From positions 310,001-374,000 of the forward strand of contig JAPXFQ010001297.1 of assembly GCA_028564705.1 (NCBI GenBank): a DNA stretch of 64,000 bases, written 5' to 3'. The notes beneath the pieces were generated by a model, which saw only the letters and a list, made by a program, of their open reading frames with translations, did not search any database and was not told the DNA's origin. The position numbers and the translations under genes were made by a program. This document shows positions 36,501 through 47,659 of this stretch, one piece after another (within the stretch, counting starts at the first letter, position 1; each line of letters opens with the position of its first letter). The DNA comes from Apricaphanius iberus. Its lineage: Eukaryota; Chordata; Actinopteri; Cyprinodontiformes; Aphaniidae.

Positions 36501-36703
36501 CTGCTGTATATACTTACTGTATATACTTACTGTACAATAACCCTGGTTTGGTGTATATATTATCCTTTATTTTTATTTATTTTATTTTATTTTTTTTTCC
36601 GTTTTTTAATTTCACTTATTTAAGTTCTGTACTGGAGAGAAAAGTTGCCGGAGTCAAATTCCTTGTATGTGTCATACTTGGCCATTAAAGCTGATTCTGA
36701 TTC
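33512..36703 (+). mobile_element. Full-length L2/Maui-type LINE, copy 1
   Basis: The element begins with AAGATGGCG, where similarity to the second copy starts, runs through one long ORF, and ends with a 250-bp 3' UTR closing in TTGGCCATTAAAGCTGATTC plus a TGATTC repeat. The 5' end is the same as in the copy at 59-62 kb, which suggests that it is the true start and not a truncation. No clear target-site duplication is visible. Confidence 0.85.
33516..36452 (+). CDS. L2-type LINE polyprotein (endonuclease and reverse transcriptase)
   Basis: An intact 978-codon frame. Residues 1-35 include a hydrophobic stretch (LRSLVLDTILLFCVVFC), then a basic patch (RRRRRRGKR, about 74-82). The APE-type endonuclease spans about 98-310: HLGNVRS, the catalytic CFTETW, LGDFNRAN and LSDHCLVHL. 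A basic linker follows. The reverse transcriptase lies at about 530-810: GPDGVSP, RPVALTSVVMKSFERLV, LFVDFSSAFNTI (first Asp), GAPQGCVLSPLLFSLY and the FADD box near 753. A C-terminal domain follows. It would nick target DNA and copy its own RNA there. All key residues are present, so it may encode active protein. There is no separate ORF1 upstream. Start choice: the ATG lies at the element's first bases. Confidence 0.92.
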   Translation: MAPRMDASVLRSLVLDTILLFCVVFCTPSAIKISREEILQIGLSSAGLFSPVFNQPDYFVEILTGGAAALCGFRRRRRRGKRAGVLFKLRQRGLRTALPSIHLGNVRSLPNKMDELLLLLSKNSDFRLSAAFCFTETWSSEHIPDSARQLPRFQLFRADRCADLSGKSKGGGTCFYINESWCTDVTVLKKTCSPHLGSFLINCKPFYSPREFASFVLVAVYIPPQAFVTEALHNLADQITDVEKTHPDSLLIILGDFNRANLKLELPKYRQHVTCPTRDMNTLDHCYTTIKNAYRSVPRAALGLSDHCLVHLIPSYKQKLKSAKPVVRTVKRWTDESKMQLQACFDCTDWSVFEAAASDLDELTDTVTSYISFCEDMCVQTKTFCTFNNNKPWFTAELRWLRQDKEEAYRSGDRDLYKQARNKLTKEIKAAKRNYSAKLKERFSVNDSSAVWKGLQTITNYRRPSPHPVGSPRLAEDLNDFFSRFEKTFTPSTSPTISITKGLASPQTIPIPDPLPALTICEQDVRQLFQRQRIKKASGPDGVSPSCLKVCADQLAPIFTQIFNNSLELCEVPSCLKRSTIIPVPKKSPVTGLNDYRPVALTSVVMKSFERLVLSHLKEITDPLLDPLQFAYRANRSVDDAVNMALHYILQHLDSAGTYARVLFVDFSSAFNTIVPELLHQKLSQLTVPPSTCQWITSFLTDRRQQVKLGNFISSTRSLSIGAPQGCVLSPLLFSLYTTDCTSRDPSVKLLKFADDTTVIGLIRDGDESAYRREVEQLVLWCSQNHLELNPLKTVEMTVDFRKRPPATSPLIITNRPVPTVESFRFLGSTITRDLKWTSHIDSIRKKAQQRLYFLRQLRKFNLPQELLTIFYTAIVQSVLTSSISVWFGSATRQDRDRLQRTVRSSERIIGSDLPSIEDLFRARVRKRARKITTDPSHPGHNLFRLLPSGRRYRALYAKTTRHKNSFFPQAVALMNSE

Positions 36704-37032
36704 AAATACATGACCTCTTTGGGTGACTTAATTTAGCATTGTGATACAATTATTAGTGATTATACCAAATTTCTGAAATGTATAATAACATTAGAAAACA
36801 TATAATATTAAGAAATCTGTTTGTGTCATCTCATTGTACTTTTGATGCCTAAAAATATTAAAATATTTGAAAGAATACAAAAATTTACATTTTTTCTGAA
36901 TTAATGAAAAATAAAAAGCTTTTCTGAAATAAGATGATTATTACCAAAAATATTTCATTAGAAGATATGTTTTTTGAATGTTTGGTTTACTAATAGAAAA
37001 TAAATCAATTAATTACAATGCACTGTCATATG
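36704..37032. other. No gene seen
   Basis: AT-rich flank of the LINE with no recognisable feature. Confidence 0.5.
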
Positions 37033-37397
37033 TAGGGCTGGGTATCAATTCAAATTTCAAGAATCGATTCGATTCCGATTCTCAAGAGTTGGAATTGATT
37101 TGATTCAATCTGATCCAATTCATTATTGATATTGGTCATTGCCATTAAAAGCTTCTTTTTTTGTACTATTATCTTAAATATATGCCAGAAATTCATTTAC
37201 TTAACACTGGGTGACTAACAGTTCACCATGGAAAACTGTATTAACCCTGTCAGACACAAAACTGGAATGTTCCTTCCCAATTCATCTTTAAAAAGGGCAA
37301 ACTATTCTAAAAAATAAAATCGATTTCTGAACTTGTGAATCGATTCGATTCGATTTCTATAAGAATCGATTTTTTTGACTATTTCAACACAGCTCTA
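37033..37397. mobile_element. hAT-type MITE
   Basis: A 365-bp element beginning TAGGGCTGGGT and ending ACACAGCTCTA (imperfect inverted ends). It is flanked by near-identical 8-bp sites, GTCATATG at 37,025-37,032 and GTGATATG at 37,398-37,405. The interior contains repeated ATCGATTCGATT motifs. Typical of fish hAT MITEs. Confidence 0.8.
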
Positions 37398-37405
37398 GTG
37401 ATATG

Positions 37406-39983
37406 GGATATTAGAGCAAACGGTTCCCCACTCCAACATAGCATCTCTTCCTCTCTCCTGCCTGTTTGCTCCTACTGCTGCTGTGCGAGTGTGTTTTATC
37501 AGCTCCAGCTTATACAAAACAATGATAAGGGGTGTCCTTCAGTTGCATCAGTGTAGGTCAAAGATCCATCATTCTCCAGCATTCTGGAATATTCCTCTGC
37601 TGCTCTTACTAATCTTGAAATAATTATTCCAAATTGTTCTGTAGGTATAACTAAAGCAACCAAGAGTGCCCAGCTGCAGTGCGTGGTGGCAGACATACCC
37701 AATATGGCACTGGATCTACCTCAACTGCCTGGGTGCCTCTAAAAAGAGATGATTTACTTACATTCACTTTTACTTCATTTGGGATTGAGATGCTGATAAA
37801 TACTCATCTCCAAACAATGTAAATTGTGTTTTTCTTTTATATAAAATGTATCTGGTTAAATCAGAAATTTTTTTTTGAAAAAAAGTTATTGTCAATAATA
37901 CAGAAGCACTGCGCTTTTAATAAAAGGTTGTTTTTTTGTTTTACTTTCCAACTAAATGGGCTATAAACTCCTATCATCTGAAGAATGTGTTTTCATCTTA
38001 AATGTTAGACAATGAGAATCCTTTAAACAGTGCCTCTGTGACCGTTACTGCTATTTCAATGTCAAGACTTTGAAACCATTGCTAAATTATTGAGCAATCA
38101 TGGACTTTGTAATTGTGTTGTCTATAATCTGTTGTTTGTGCTTGCAATTACTGTGATGTGTTTTGTTTAGTAAATCTCGATTTTATTATGACTATTTGGT
38201 TAAACAAGAGTTTAATTAGTTTCGGTAAACATAAAGAATTTTTGGCACAGTCTGGCCAATGTTTCATCCCACTTCTGCAGCTGAAGGAAAAACTAACTAA
38301 ACGGCTATAAAAAGTTTTTTTTAAATGTAAAAACACTAAACTAAAATAAATTTAAAAGACTAACTTTTGACATGATCAGGTACTTTTTACATGTAGCTTG
38401 GCTTGCAATGGAACGTCTTTAAACCGGACTTCCAGAAAGAGATGACTGTTCCCACCTCCAAATTGTGCACATAAACTGGTTGCTATTACCAAGGAAAGTT
38501 TTGACTTTTAGGGTTGCAGTTTATTTTAAAACTGATTCCTTACAAGAGATTGCCTGGCATCAACTGAAATGGGAGGATAACAAGGAAAAACTATGAGCAA
38601 CAGCTTTAGTATAAAAAAACTATCCCTATCATCTCAAGTTGCTGAAAAGCCTGATGTCCCCCCCCCTGCTTTGAGGTTGAAACTGATTGTAGAGATCCAA
38701 AAACCTCTCATAAAATGACACTGTGAATTTCCAGCACAGACGGAATTACCATTGTGATTGCATCATCTTTCAATGACTAATTAAGTAGCAGGTGAAAACC
38801 TTAATTTCACTTTTAAATAGATTTTTAAATACACAGTAAGCAAGTGGTATTGGTTTGTTTTTTGAGATCCTGATGTGATCTTCATTAAGTGTGAAAAAGG
38901 AAGTATTTTTGTCACTACAAAACCAACTCAAACAATTAAAGACTTACTAAAGTAAGACTAATAAATAAAGAAAAACTCTCAGAGAGAAGTTTCATTAGTT
39001 TGGATGTAACACAGAGTTTTTTTGTTCGTGCAGTCTCGACTTTATTGTCCACAGCTGACTGTCGTATTATCAGTGAACAATTCCTCTACATGTATGAGAA
39101 ATTTCCCAATAACTTATCCCCACACACACACGAAGAAACTAGTGTTTATCTGTGAAAGCCGTATTGTTTTTAGGTGGACGGAGGAGTTGTCAGCTGACTA
39201 TGTGGGAGGACAGCGAATGGACATGATTTGTCAGTTTTCATTCTCTTCCCCCATTTCTCTCAGCCACACAAACACATGCGCCATCAGAGCAGGGAAAGAC
39301 CATCATAGTTACAATCTTCAACAAAATAAATAAGACTGCTATAAGGATGTAAATACTGATTCGTTTGGATTACACTTTATTTGCTCCTCATCAGCGTCAC
39401 CTTTCCTACAGCTTTCGTTTTCCTATTTGAAACTATTCATGCTGCATGTTCCCCTCATCATTCTGTCTACTTGTCATACTCACCCACTATCTAACTCTGT
39501 CACCTCTTGTGTCTCACATCTCCGTCTCCACCTCCCTCTCCTTTGCTGCCAGATGCCTACGATTCACATTCAAAGTGTTTATCCCTCCTGCTGTTCGTCT
39601 CCTTCCTCCTACCATAACACTCCTCATGGTTTCTCCTTCTCTTTCAGCTTGGCACTTGGCTTTTTCCTTCCATCATTCTCTCTCCTCTTCATATCTTCTC
39701 CCACTGTGTTTCTGCCTCCTCCTGTGACTCTCAGATAACCGTCTTTGCTGCTGACACTTTCAACACTGTAGGAGCAGCAGAGATGGAGGAGGTTCAACAG
39801 CCCATCCGTGTCGCCGTACAGCTCCCTCCACGTCGCCCTCTGAGGATTCCAGCCATCGTTTGTTCTGGAGGAGCTTTCTAAGATTCATCGGCTTCTCTAG
39901 CTATGTAAGAAAAATCCCTCTAGTCTAGATTTAGGCTGAGGAAGAAACTTCCAAAACACCAGTGAACATACTGTGCATTACAA
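37406..39983. other. No gene seen
   Basis: AT-rich DNA, then a pyrimidine-rich tract at 39,430-39,740 that gives long but low-complexity open frames. No protein domain or exon recognised. Confidence 0.5.
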
Positions 39984-40190
39984 AACTATTCATACCTCCT
40001 GAACCATTTCGTATTTTGTCACATTATAACGGACCTCAATTTTACATTTACAGTTGGAATGTTTTTTTTCAATTTTAACAAAAATTATACAATCAGTGCC
40101 TGCATTTGTTTTCAGAATCCCTAAGCCAATACTCGGTAGAACCATAGTTTTCCTTCCATTTAAGATGTGAAGTTTATGGATTCTAAACCT
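39984..40190. mobile_element. End fragment of a Tc1-like transposon
   Basis: CAAAACTATTCATACC, TTTTGTCACATTATAAC and AATACTCGGTAGAACCATAG resemble the same Tc1-like family end as the remnant at 16.7-17.4 kb. It carries no coding sequence. Confidence 0.45.
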
Positions 40191-40369
40191 GCTCATCTAA
40201 AAACTACAATTTGACCTTTTCTGTTTTACAAAATAGCTCAAAATGAGTCAGATTTGATCAAGAGCATCTGTGAACATGTGTTCTTTGTTCTTCATGATGC
40301 TGCTTGCTCTTTAATGTTCTTGAACAAATATCTTTGATCTTAACAAAACAGCTGTAACAGATGACATCC

Positions 40370-41340
40370 CAAGGCACTTTACAAAAAAAAAGTCATTTAA
40401 ACTCAATCCTACAAAAATTCCAATCAGTTTAAAACTTTTCTATTTAAGGAATCCCAGGAGATTGCATCGAGTCAACGACTGGCAGCTATGCCCCGCTAAT
40501 GCAGACTCCAACCACCCAAATTCCCTCAATAATCCCTCAAACTGAACAAGGATATCACAACAGTGGCAAGGAAAAACTCACCTTAAACAGGAAGAAACCT
40601 CCAGCAGAACCTGGCTCAATACAAGCGGCCATATGCCACGACTGACCGACAGAGCAGAGACACAACCAAAACTGATCTAAGAGTACTTTCTGCATTAAAG
40701 AAAGTAAGAAAATTATAAAAAAGACACATAGGACATCAGTTACAGGGAGCATCATACAAGTCGATGCCCCCATCCAACATGGCATTGAAGCTAAGAAGGA
40801 TGCCAGAACACCTGTCACTTAGAGAGTGATAGAGAGAAAAACAATGAGGAAAAACAAAGTTAACAGTTAAATTAACAACAAAAAATACAGCTGAAGAGAA
40901 GTAGAAGAGAAAACTAAAGTGACAGTCTGTCCGACAACAGTTTAAGTCTACGGCAGCATAACAACATGCAACTACAGAGATACCTCAGGATAACCTAAAA
41001 CACTTTAACTATAGGCTAAGTTCTATCAAAAAAGAAAGTTTTAAGCTTGGTCTTAAAAGTAGATAACACGCCTCACAGGTGTGTGGCTCACAAACTAAAA
41101 CTGGGAGCTGGTCCCCCAAGAGAGACGCCTGGTAACTAAAAAATCTGCTCGCATTCTACCTTCTAGGAACCACCAGTGAAGCTGCAGTCTGAGAGTGAAG
41201 TGTTATTTTAGGAGCATATGGAACAATCAGATCGACTTCTTGATAACAAACAATAACAGTAGTCCTTGGGCTTGAAGAAGCAAATGCATGAACTAGTTTC
41301 TCAGAGATGTATAATAAAATTTACAGATGTTTGTGGCTGT
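40370..41340 (-). mobile_element. LINE 3'-region remnant
   Basis: Contains GGAAAAACTCACCTTAAACA, CAGGAAGAAACCTCCAGCAG, AACCTGGCTCAATACAAGCG and CTAGGAACCACCAGTGAAGC, words from a very common fish LINE 3'-untranslated region read on the minus strand. It is diverged and has no ORF. Confidence 0.5.
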
Positions 41341-42111
41341 AATAGAGAATAAATATCTTTGTAAGCCAGTTTAGTTGCATTTTCTGTTTAAATCTATGGA
41401 GATATAAACTAAACAGGTGTTTTAAGCCATACAGTAAAGCTCTAAATTATTGTTTTGTGATGTGTGTGTATAAATGTAATTAAAATGTCTTTTGATTTTT
41501 TTTTGCCATTTATAAAATGTTATGATTTACTTTTCTAAAAACTCAGCTTTGTGTGATAACTTTTTTTTTTTATCCTTTCAAAGAGAAAAACTTTCTTCTA
41601 ATCTTTTAGTCTAGTGATCTTAGGTAATACTTCTTCAACTTTTCTGAAGGCTGTTCTTATTCTGGAGAACTTTTGATCAAAACCAAAATATTACAAAGAA
41701 TATTTGGTTCCTTGGATGTGAAATTTAAGAAATCTATTTGGTTTTTACCCACTAGTGTGTCTTTTTTTATTTTTGTTGCAGTACAGAATGTACTTTTATA
41801 ATATACATAGGCTTGAATCTAAGAAAAAAAAATCCTTTAAAAAAATCTAACACAAAGATTTTATAGTTACGCTGTTTACTCTGACTCACCAAAGCATCAC
41901 TATGTTTACTGAGTCTACTTCTACTGAATCCATGACAGTGACCATGCTGAGAATGATGATTAAAAATAAGCTTTCCCTGATGCTCTAAAATAAACTCAAA
42001 TGGCACCTGTTCCAGGCCATTCCACCTACCTTTGCGTGTTGTAATCTTTGTGCTATTTTGGTTCACAGATTCATGTGTACAGGGAGTCATCCAAGATTGG
42101 CTGTAAATTAT
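41341..42111. other. No gene seen; left flank of the large transposon
   Basis: AT-rich flank. The last two bases (AT, 42,110-42,111) are the apparent target duplication of the element that follows. Confidence 0.5.
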
Positions 42112-42544
42112 GAAGGTAGATATGTTTCAAAACATCTGCGGTTGTAATTTGGATCCACACGTCTGTATATTGATCTGCACGTCTGTAAATAGAATCCGCA
42201 CGCTTGTATTTTAAATATGAGCTTGCATTTTTGATGCGTACATCTGTGTATTGCGATGTGAGAAGTTGCACATTAAATCCGAACTTGTACAGCTGAATTT
42301 TCAGTTGTATCAAATTGGTCAAAAACATGCAAAATAAATTTGAGTGCGTGTAAAATTTTCACCTGTGAAAAATGTTCTCACAAATTTGCTTTGCATTTTA
42401 AGTTGTAGAAAAGAAAGTACAAAATGCCTAAAACTCTATTTCCACAAGTCAATTTTCCCACTACAACTACGAGTTAGTGAACACGACTTCTCAAATGTGC
42501 AGCTGCGCACACACAACTCTCTTGCTACGACTTCGAGTTTTGAT
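42112..42544 (+). repeat. Left terminal inverted repeat with phased motifs
   Basis: Pairs with 56,237-56,675 in inverted orientation with modest divergence. Inside, TGTA or TGCA cores occur at 42,143, 42,164, 42,184, 42,205, 42,225, 42,245, 42,267, 42,286, 42,306, 42,328 and 42,349, a mean period of about 20.6 bp, usually preceded by a pyrimidine-rich CTT/TCT. Confidence 0.9.
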
Positions 42545-42638
42545 ACAAACATTTCACCAGTTTGTTTCAAAACCCGCCTGTGTCAAGTAAGGTGCAGCTG
42601 CAGCCCCTACAAACCACGCCCCCAGGCGACTCAGCCAC

Positions 42639-42744
42639 AACTGAAGCAACATGGCCGCCGCAAGCCGTGTCTCTCACGGCAGGAGAAATCATTCTCCTCG
42701 CTCTTCAGAGAGCTTCTCCTTCGGCCCTAACATCTGAAATGATG
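42639..42744 (+). CDS. Candidate first exon of the transposase gene
   Basis: A splice donor GTAAGT stands at 42,745-42,750. The frame that would join the next exon without a shift (phase 0 at both sides) reads TAGEIILLALQRASPSALTS then EMM, with in-frame ATGs only at 42,739-42,744, so most of this exon would be leader. A second ATG with good context (AACATGGCCGCC, near 42,650) is in another frame and stops before the donor, so it may be an upstream ORF. This exon is inferred from the splice signals and frame; no homology supports it. Confidence 0.35.
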
Positions 42745-43991
42745 GTAAGTTAAGTGTGTTTTCTTCTCTATTTAGTTGTATATTTTTTGAAGTGCTAATA
42801 CACTATAATAAAGTTATTTTAGGCTTGCTAACATATCGAATCCGAAGGCGGCAAATTCAGCTAGGACGTGCTGTAGGCTACTCAAGCAACCTTAAATGTA
42901 GTTAATCCTTTACTCAAAAATATATATAAGCATGTCCAGAAAGTATAACCGACTTTTGTCCACTGTAGTATCCGTTTTGAGCTTGATAACTTTGCCTGAA
43001 TTAAAGCTAAGCAATGAGAGGCAAGGGAAACGTTACCATAGCAACGTTTAGGCACACCAGCGCCATTGAGTAGAGAGATTTACAACACACTTTGAACTTG
43101 CTGGCACGCGGTCACGTGGTTCATGGAGCCCTCAATAGTTCCAAGCATCCCAGCGCCGTCATTGATTTCTAGAGGTAAAGGGCTTAATAAGGGACTTTTC
43201 CTAACTTTTCCTGCAATTTTCTCTTAATTATATCATGTGCGCTGATTACTTCACTATATTTTTCATGATTATGGTTCTTTTTGTAGGACAAATTACATTT
43301 GTTATTGTATAATAGTGTGAAATTGGACTATAAAGCAATTGCGTAATACGTTTTGACTACATATATTCTTCCACTGCACTCAATATAAGCATGTCTACAA
43401 TGTTTTGCACTTAAAACCAAACTAGTGTAAATACACATTATAGAGCTTTCTGGTGGCATTTAGATGCTAGCACGGATAGTTTATATCTGGTCCTATAAAA
43501 TACGCCAGTGGTTAAGAGCTCTGCTCCAGCTTACCTTCAGATGTTCATCCTTTACTAAAACATGCTATATTACTGTTACTAGGATAAACGTATAGTCCCA
43601 AACAACCCATGTGTAGATGTCATCTGTCTCCTCTCTGCCTGATATCAAATGTAAAGTTAGCTGAATGGCAGAACTGATCTAAACTACAAATTTTTAATAG
43701 GAGGAAAACTTGAGTGTAGATGTTTGATATGAGAATCAACCGTTTTTCTCTGGGCAACCTAATGATTCAGCATTTAATTTTTTGTTTTTCCTCTGATCTG
43801 AGAAAATCTATCTGTAACCCAGTTGAATGTGCTTCTAGCCAGAAACTTGTAAAATAGTTAATTGATTAAAAACCATATTTAAATCAAACTGTTTCAGTTA
43901 AATACATATTAAGGGGTAAAGAAGTGTATACTAATCATGCAAAAACAAGAAACTACCAAACATTTTATTAAACAATATCGTCTTCACACAG

Positions 43992-44821
43992 CCTGAACCT
44001 GGGATGCTGCCTGGTGCTCCAGGTTTGGTCCGGTGCTGCTATGTCCACTACTTCACTGACAGGTCTGATCTCAGGAGGAACGAGACCAGGAAGAGGAGAC
44101 TAATGTTGCCAGCAATGGGAATGAAAATCAGGATTACATCAGCTTTACTGTGCTTTTATTTTGGTGATTCGCTACTGATACGGACTCCAAAGTCAAAATT
44201 ACAAAAAAGGAAAGATCGAGTTAAACTACAAAGAGCAGAAGATGGGAACACTCAACACTGCTGCGTCCCGCTGTGTACTGCTGGGGGGAGATTTAACAAA
44301 ACTTTAAGTTTTCACTCCTTTCCCAAAGATCCTGAATTGCGGGCACAATGGCTGATAAAAATCAGACGGGACCGCTTCAGAGTTACGCCCAGCTCTAGAG
44401 TGTGTAGTCGGCATTTTGAGACTGCTGAGATCGTCTTGTCTTCCTCTGGAAAGCGATGTCTTCAGCCAAAAGTTGTTCCGTCGTTATTCCACTGGAATGA
44501 CTTTACAAAAAAGTCAGAGCAACCCGGAGTTTGGGAGCGCCGCCCTCGGCCTGTTGACACCGTGGCTATGGCAACTGAGGATGACTACACAGAGGATGAA
44601 AACAACAAAGATCCTGCTGAGTCTGCTCCTGCATCCATCCCCATTATTGAAGATCATGGCTATGCAGCAAGCCCTTTGATTGTCGTAGATCACATTAAAT
44701 ATGAATCCATGTCAAGGGAGATCGAGGAACTCAGGCAGCAGCTGGAGTCATACCACCTGACTCGGGGATTTGGACTGCAGCGATTTGCCACATCACCCGA
44801 TGACATTCGGTACTATACAAG
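43992..44821 (+). CDS. Transposase exon with THAP zinc finger
   Basis: An AG acceptor precedes 43,992 and a GTAAGT donor follows 44,821. The frame encodes a THAP-type C2CH zinc finger. From the ATG at 44,004, Cys86 and Cys91 (CCVPLC), Trp116, Cys134 and His137 (CSRHF) and the closing VPSLF are in place. The segment before the finger is basic and unremarkable. An acidic linker (TEDDYTEDENNKD) and a short coiled coil (SREIEELRQQLES) come after, then FGLQRFATSPDDIRYYT at the donor. The THAP domain normally binds the transposon ends. Splicing to 53,499 completes an Arg codon and continues into FPSYEHLMAFW, as expected for the family. The true start may be upstream. Confidence 0.8.
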
Positions 44822-44869
44822 GTAAGTAATCCTTTAGTTTTTAACTACATGTACCGATGGTCTTTTACC

Positions 44870-44876
<7 letters not shown>

Positions 44877-44919
<43 letters not shown>
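44877..44919. repeat. TA microsatellite at left border of nested element
   Basis: A pure TA run borders the left arm. A counterpart sits at 53,259-53,320 on the other side. Confidence 0.95.
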
Positions 44920-44922
<3 letters not shown>

Positions 44923-44959
44923 GGCATGCCGTTCAGGAAAATATTATATATTTATATTG

Positions 44960-45817
44960 ATATGTTGGAATATATGAAATGAACCTTGAATATATGGAAG
45001 GTAAATCTGAATATATTGAATGATAGTCTGAATATATTGATTGAACTTTGAATATATTGAATGAACCTTGAATATATGGAATGAAAATCTGAATATATTG
45101 AATGAAAGTCTGAATATATTGAATGAAGTTTGAATATATGGAATGAAAGTCTGAATATATGGAATGAACCTTGAAAATATGGAATGAAAGTCTGAATATA
45201 TGGAATGAAGTTTGAATATATGGAATGAAAGTCTGAATATATGGAATGAAAGTCTGAATATATGGAATGAAGTTTGAAAATATGGAATGAACCTTGAATA
45301 TATGGAATGAAGTTTGAATATATAGAATGAACCTTGAATATATGGAATGAAAGTCTGAATATATGGAATGAACCTTGAATATATGGAATGAAGTTTGAAT
45401 ATATAGAATGAACCTTGAATATATGGAATGAAAGTCTGAATATATGGAATGAACCTTGAATATATGGAATCAAAGTCTGAATATATGGAATGAAAGTCTG
45501 AATATATGGAATGAAGTTTGAATGTATGGAATGAACCATGAATATATGGAATGAACCTTGAATATATGGAATGAACCTTGAATATATGGAATCAAAGTCT
45601 GAATATATGGAATGAAAGTCTGAATATATGGAATGAAGTTTGAATATATGGAATGAACCTTGAATATATAGAATGAAAGTCTGAATATATGGAATGAAGT
45701 TTGAATATATGGAATGAAAGTCTGAATATATTGAATGAAGTTTGAATATATAGAATGAAAGCCTGAATATATGGAATGAAAGTTTGAATATATGGAATGA
45801 AGTTTGAATATATGGAA
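44960..45817. repeat. Minisatellite array, left arm
   Basis: About 40 units of 20-21 bp built on GAATATATGGAATGAA with three alternating 4-5-bp joints (CCTT, GTTT, AGTCT). The array is slightly AT-rich and non-coding. A 306-codon minus-strand frame across it (repeats of SFHIF and HSIYS) is an artefact of the repeat. Confidence 0.95.
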
Positions 45818-45866
45818 TGAAACCTGAGGCCTTAGTATTATGGGTATTGTAGCAGATTATCATACC

Positions 45867-46430
45867 TTTCATTATGTGTTTAATTAATGGTTTTGCTGAG
45901 ATGAACTTTATGATTTAGGCATCAAGTTGCCTATTTCAACAACTGAATCTCAGTTTTTAATTTCTAACTTCTCATTAGGAATTTTCCTGTTTTTGAAACC
46001 TTGAAAACAAATTGGACTTTGTCAAAAGCGAGAGATATATGTATCGTCCAATTCATGAAAAGCAGGGATTATTTCCTTATTTGACCTTTTTTTTTGGGGG
46101 GGGGGGGCAGTTATTACAGTAGCGGATAAATATGGAGGGTTTCTGTAATTTTGACAGATTAATTTGTCCGTTTGTCGTGCAGACAAGAGATTTACATTTG
46201 AAGCATTTGTGCATAATTTCATGGCATCTCATTATCAATGAGCTAGCAGTGTGTTTCAAGATTTACGGAGGCTTTGGAGCAGTCACAGTCCTGCTCCAAA
46301 AACCGTAACCCTGTACAGAAGTTGTGCTTACTACTGAACTTACTCCCGCTGAAGCAGTTAAAACTAAGATGATGATTGTATTTCAGTCTCCAGTGTGGTA
46401 GTGGAGCACAGATTCAGCTTTCAGAACATT
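45867..46430. other. Centre of nested element: no gene seen
   Basis: AT-rich sequence containing a run of about a dozen G at 46,096-46,108. Nothing recognisable. Confidence 0.5.
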
Positions 46431-46932
46431 TAATGCCTTGTCCACATGTAGCTGGGTATCTCAGAAAACTGAGATATTTTTCTACGATTTGGCCTGTTAT
46501 CCACACGTAAACTGAGATTTTCGGCATAAAAAAACCCAACATTTTTTTAAATCTGGCCAAATTGGAGATCTGCTATTTCTCCATTTTCAGCATCTATGTG
46601 TGGACGGATGAAAACTAAGTTTTAGGTGCTGTAACTTCACAAGCTGCATTTACACTCAGAAACAGCATTTATGCCCTCAGAGCTGTGTTGGAATCATCAA
46701 TTGTCAAAGCATGTTTTGTTTGTTTACTTTTAGAGCTCTGTTACTGGTGCAGGCTGAATATAGAGAATAGAAAGTTACTCTGAGTGGATAGGATTTGGGA
46801 GAACTATTGCCCCTACAGGTTTGCCATGTCTATGAAAGTGCTGAAAAACACATTTATCCAGATTTTTTTTCTAAAGAAGCGGTGGAAAATCTTTGGGTTT
46901 TTTATTAAACGGCTATGTGTGGATATGGCCTA
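46431..46932. mobile_element. Putative hAT-like MITE
   Basis: The left end GCCTTGTCCACATGTAGC pairs with the right end GCTATGTGTGGATATGGC as imperfect inverted repeats about 0.5 kb apart. The interior is non-coding. This is a common style of fish MITE. Confidence 0.6.
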
Positions 46933-47079
46933 AATCCTTAGAAGTCCAAAACTCAAAACAATTGGCTACTGTATGTGCAGTTCAGATCCATGCGAATAGA
47001 GGTATTTGTGACTTGTTTAGGCCACAGTAGGTGAACTTTTTATATTTTACGTTTAAAATGGGAGGTTTTTATTGTTAAC

Positions 47080-47560
47080 ATGAAGTTAATGGGGCCACAA
47101 TCAGTGGTTGTCACTGTGGGAAAAAAAATAAAAAGAATCTGCTTGAGATTGAACTTTCTGGCCTTAATTGTAAGTGGTATATGTGGAGAAAACCAGGCAC
47201 TGCTCCTTAGCAGCCCAACAAAACCCTACAGTAAAACATGGTGGTGGGAGTATCATGTTGTGGGGGTGTTTTTCAGCTGCAGGGACAGAACTGGTTGTAA
47301 CTGAAGGAAAGATGAATGCAGCCAAGTACATCCTGCAAGAAAACTTCTACCAGAGTAATTAGGACCCCAGACTGGGTTGAAGCTCCACCTTTCAACACGA
47401 CAGTGACCTAAGCACACACCTAAAATAAAAAATGGTGTGGCTTTGGAATAACTCTGTGACCGTTTTTGACTGGCCCAGTCAGATCCTTGACCCAAACACA
47501 ATTGAGCATCTCTGGAGACCTGAAAATGGCTGTCCACCAACATTCAACATCCAACCTGAT
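47080..47560 (+). pseudogene. Tc1-like transposase fragment
   Basis: Frames give [35 protein letters not shown], a degraded FQHDSD (second Asp region) and VFDWPSQILDPNTIEHLW (the third acidic residue region, Glu in IEHLW). Several stops and a frameshift interrupt. The N-terminal DNA-binding half and both terminal repeats are missing. It lies in the centre of the nested element and is old. Confidence 0.75.
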
Positions 47561-47659
47561 AGTATATATAGATTTAAAAAGAAATTGGTACAATTTATAG
47601 CAGTAGTGGTGTTGTTCTGTATATTAGAACAATATACAGAGCTGATGTAAACATCCATG

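Noticed and set aside
39427..39738. Two frames of 93-103 codons rich in Ser/Leu/Phe
   Set aside because: Low-complexity pyrimidine tract; both frames are open for the same reason.
42344..42730. 128-codon frame across the left terminal repeat as a gene
   Set aside because: It runs through non-coding inverted repeat, mirrored at 56,141-56,446; only the last part near the donor is plausible as an exon.
44960..45817. CRISPR-like look of regular repeats
   Set aside because: Units are contiguous with 4-5-bp joints, there are no unique spacers, and the setting is a vertebrate genome; it is a minisatellite.
44952..45872. 306-codon minus-strand open frame
   Set aside because: It lies wholly in the 20-21-bp minisatellite; the protein is only a repeat of SFHIF/HSIYS and has no independent support.
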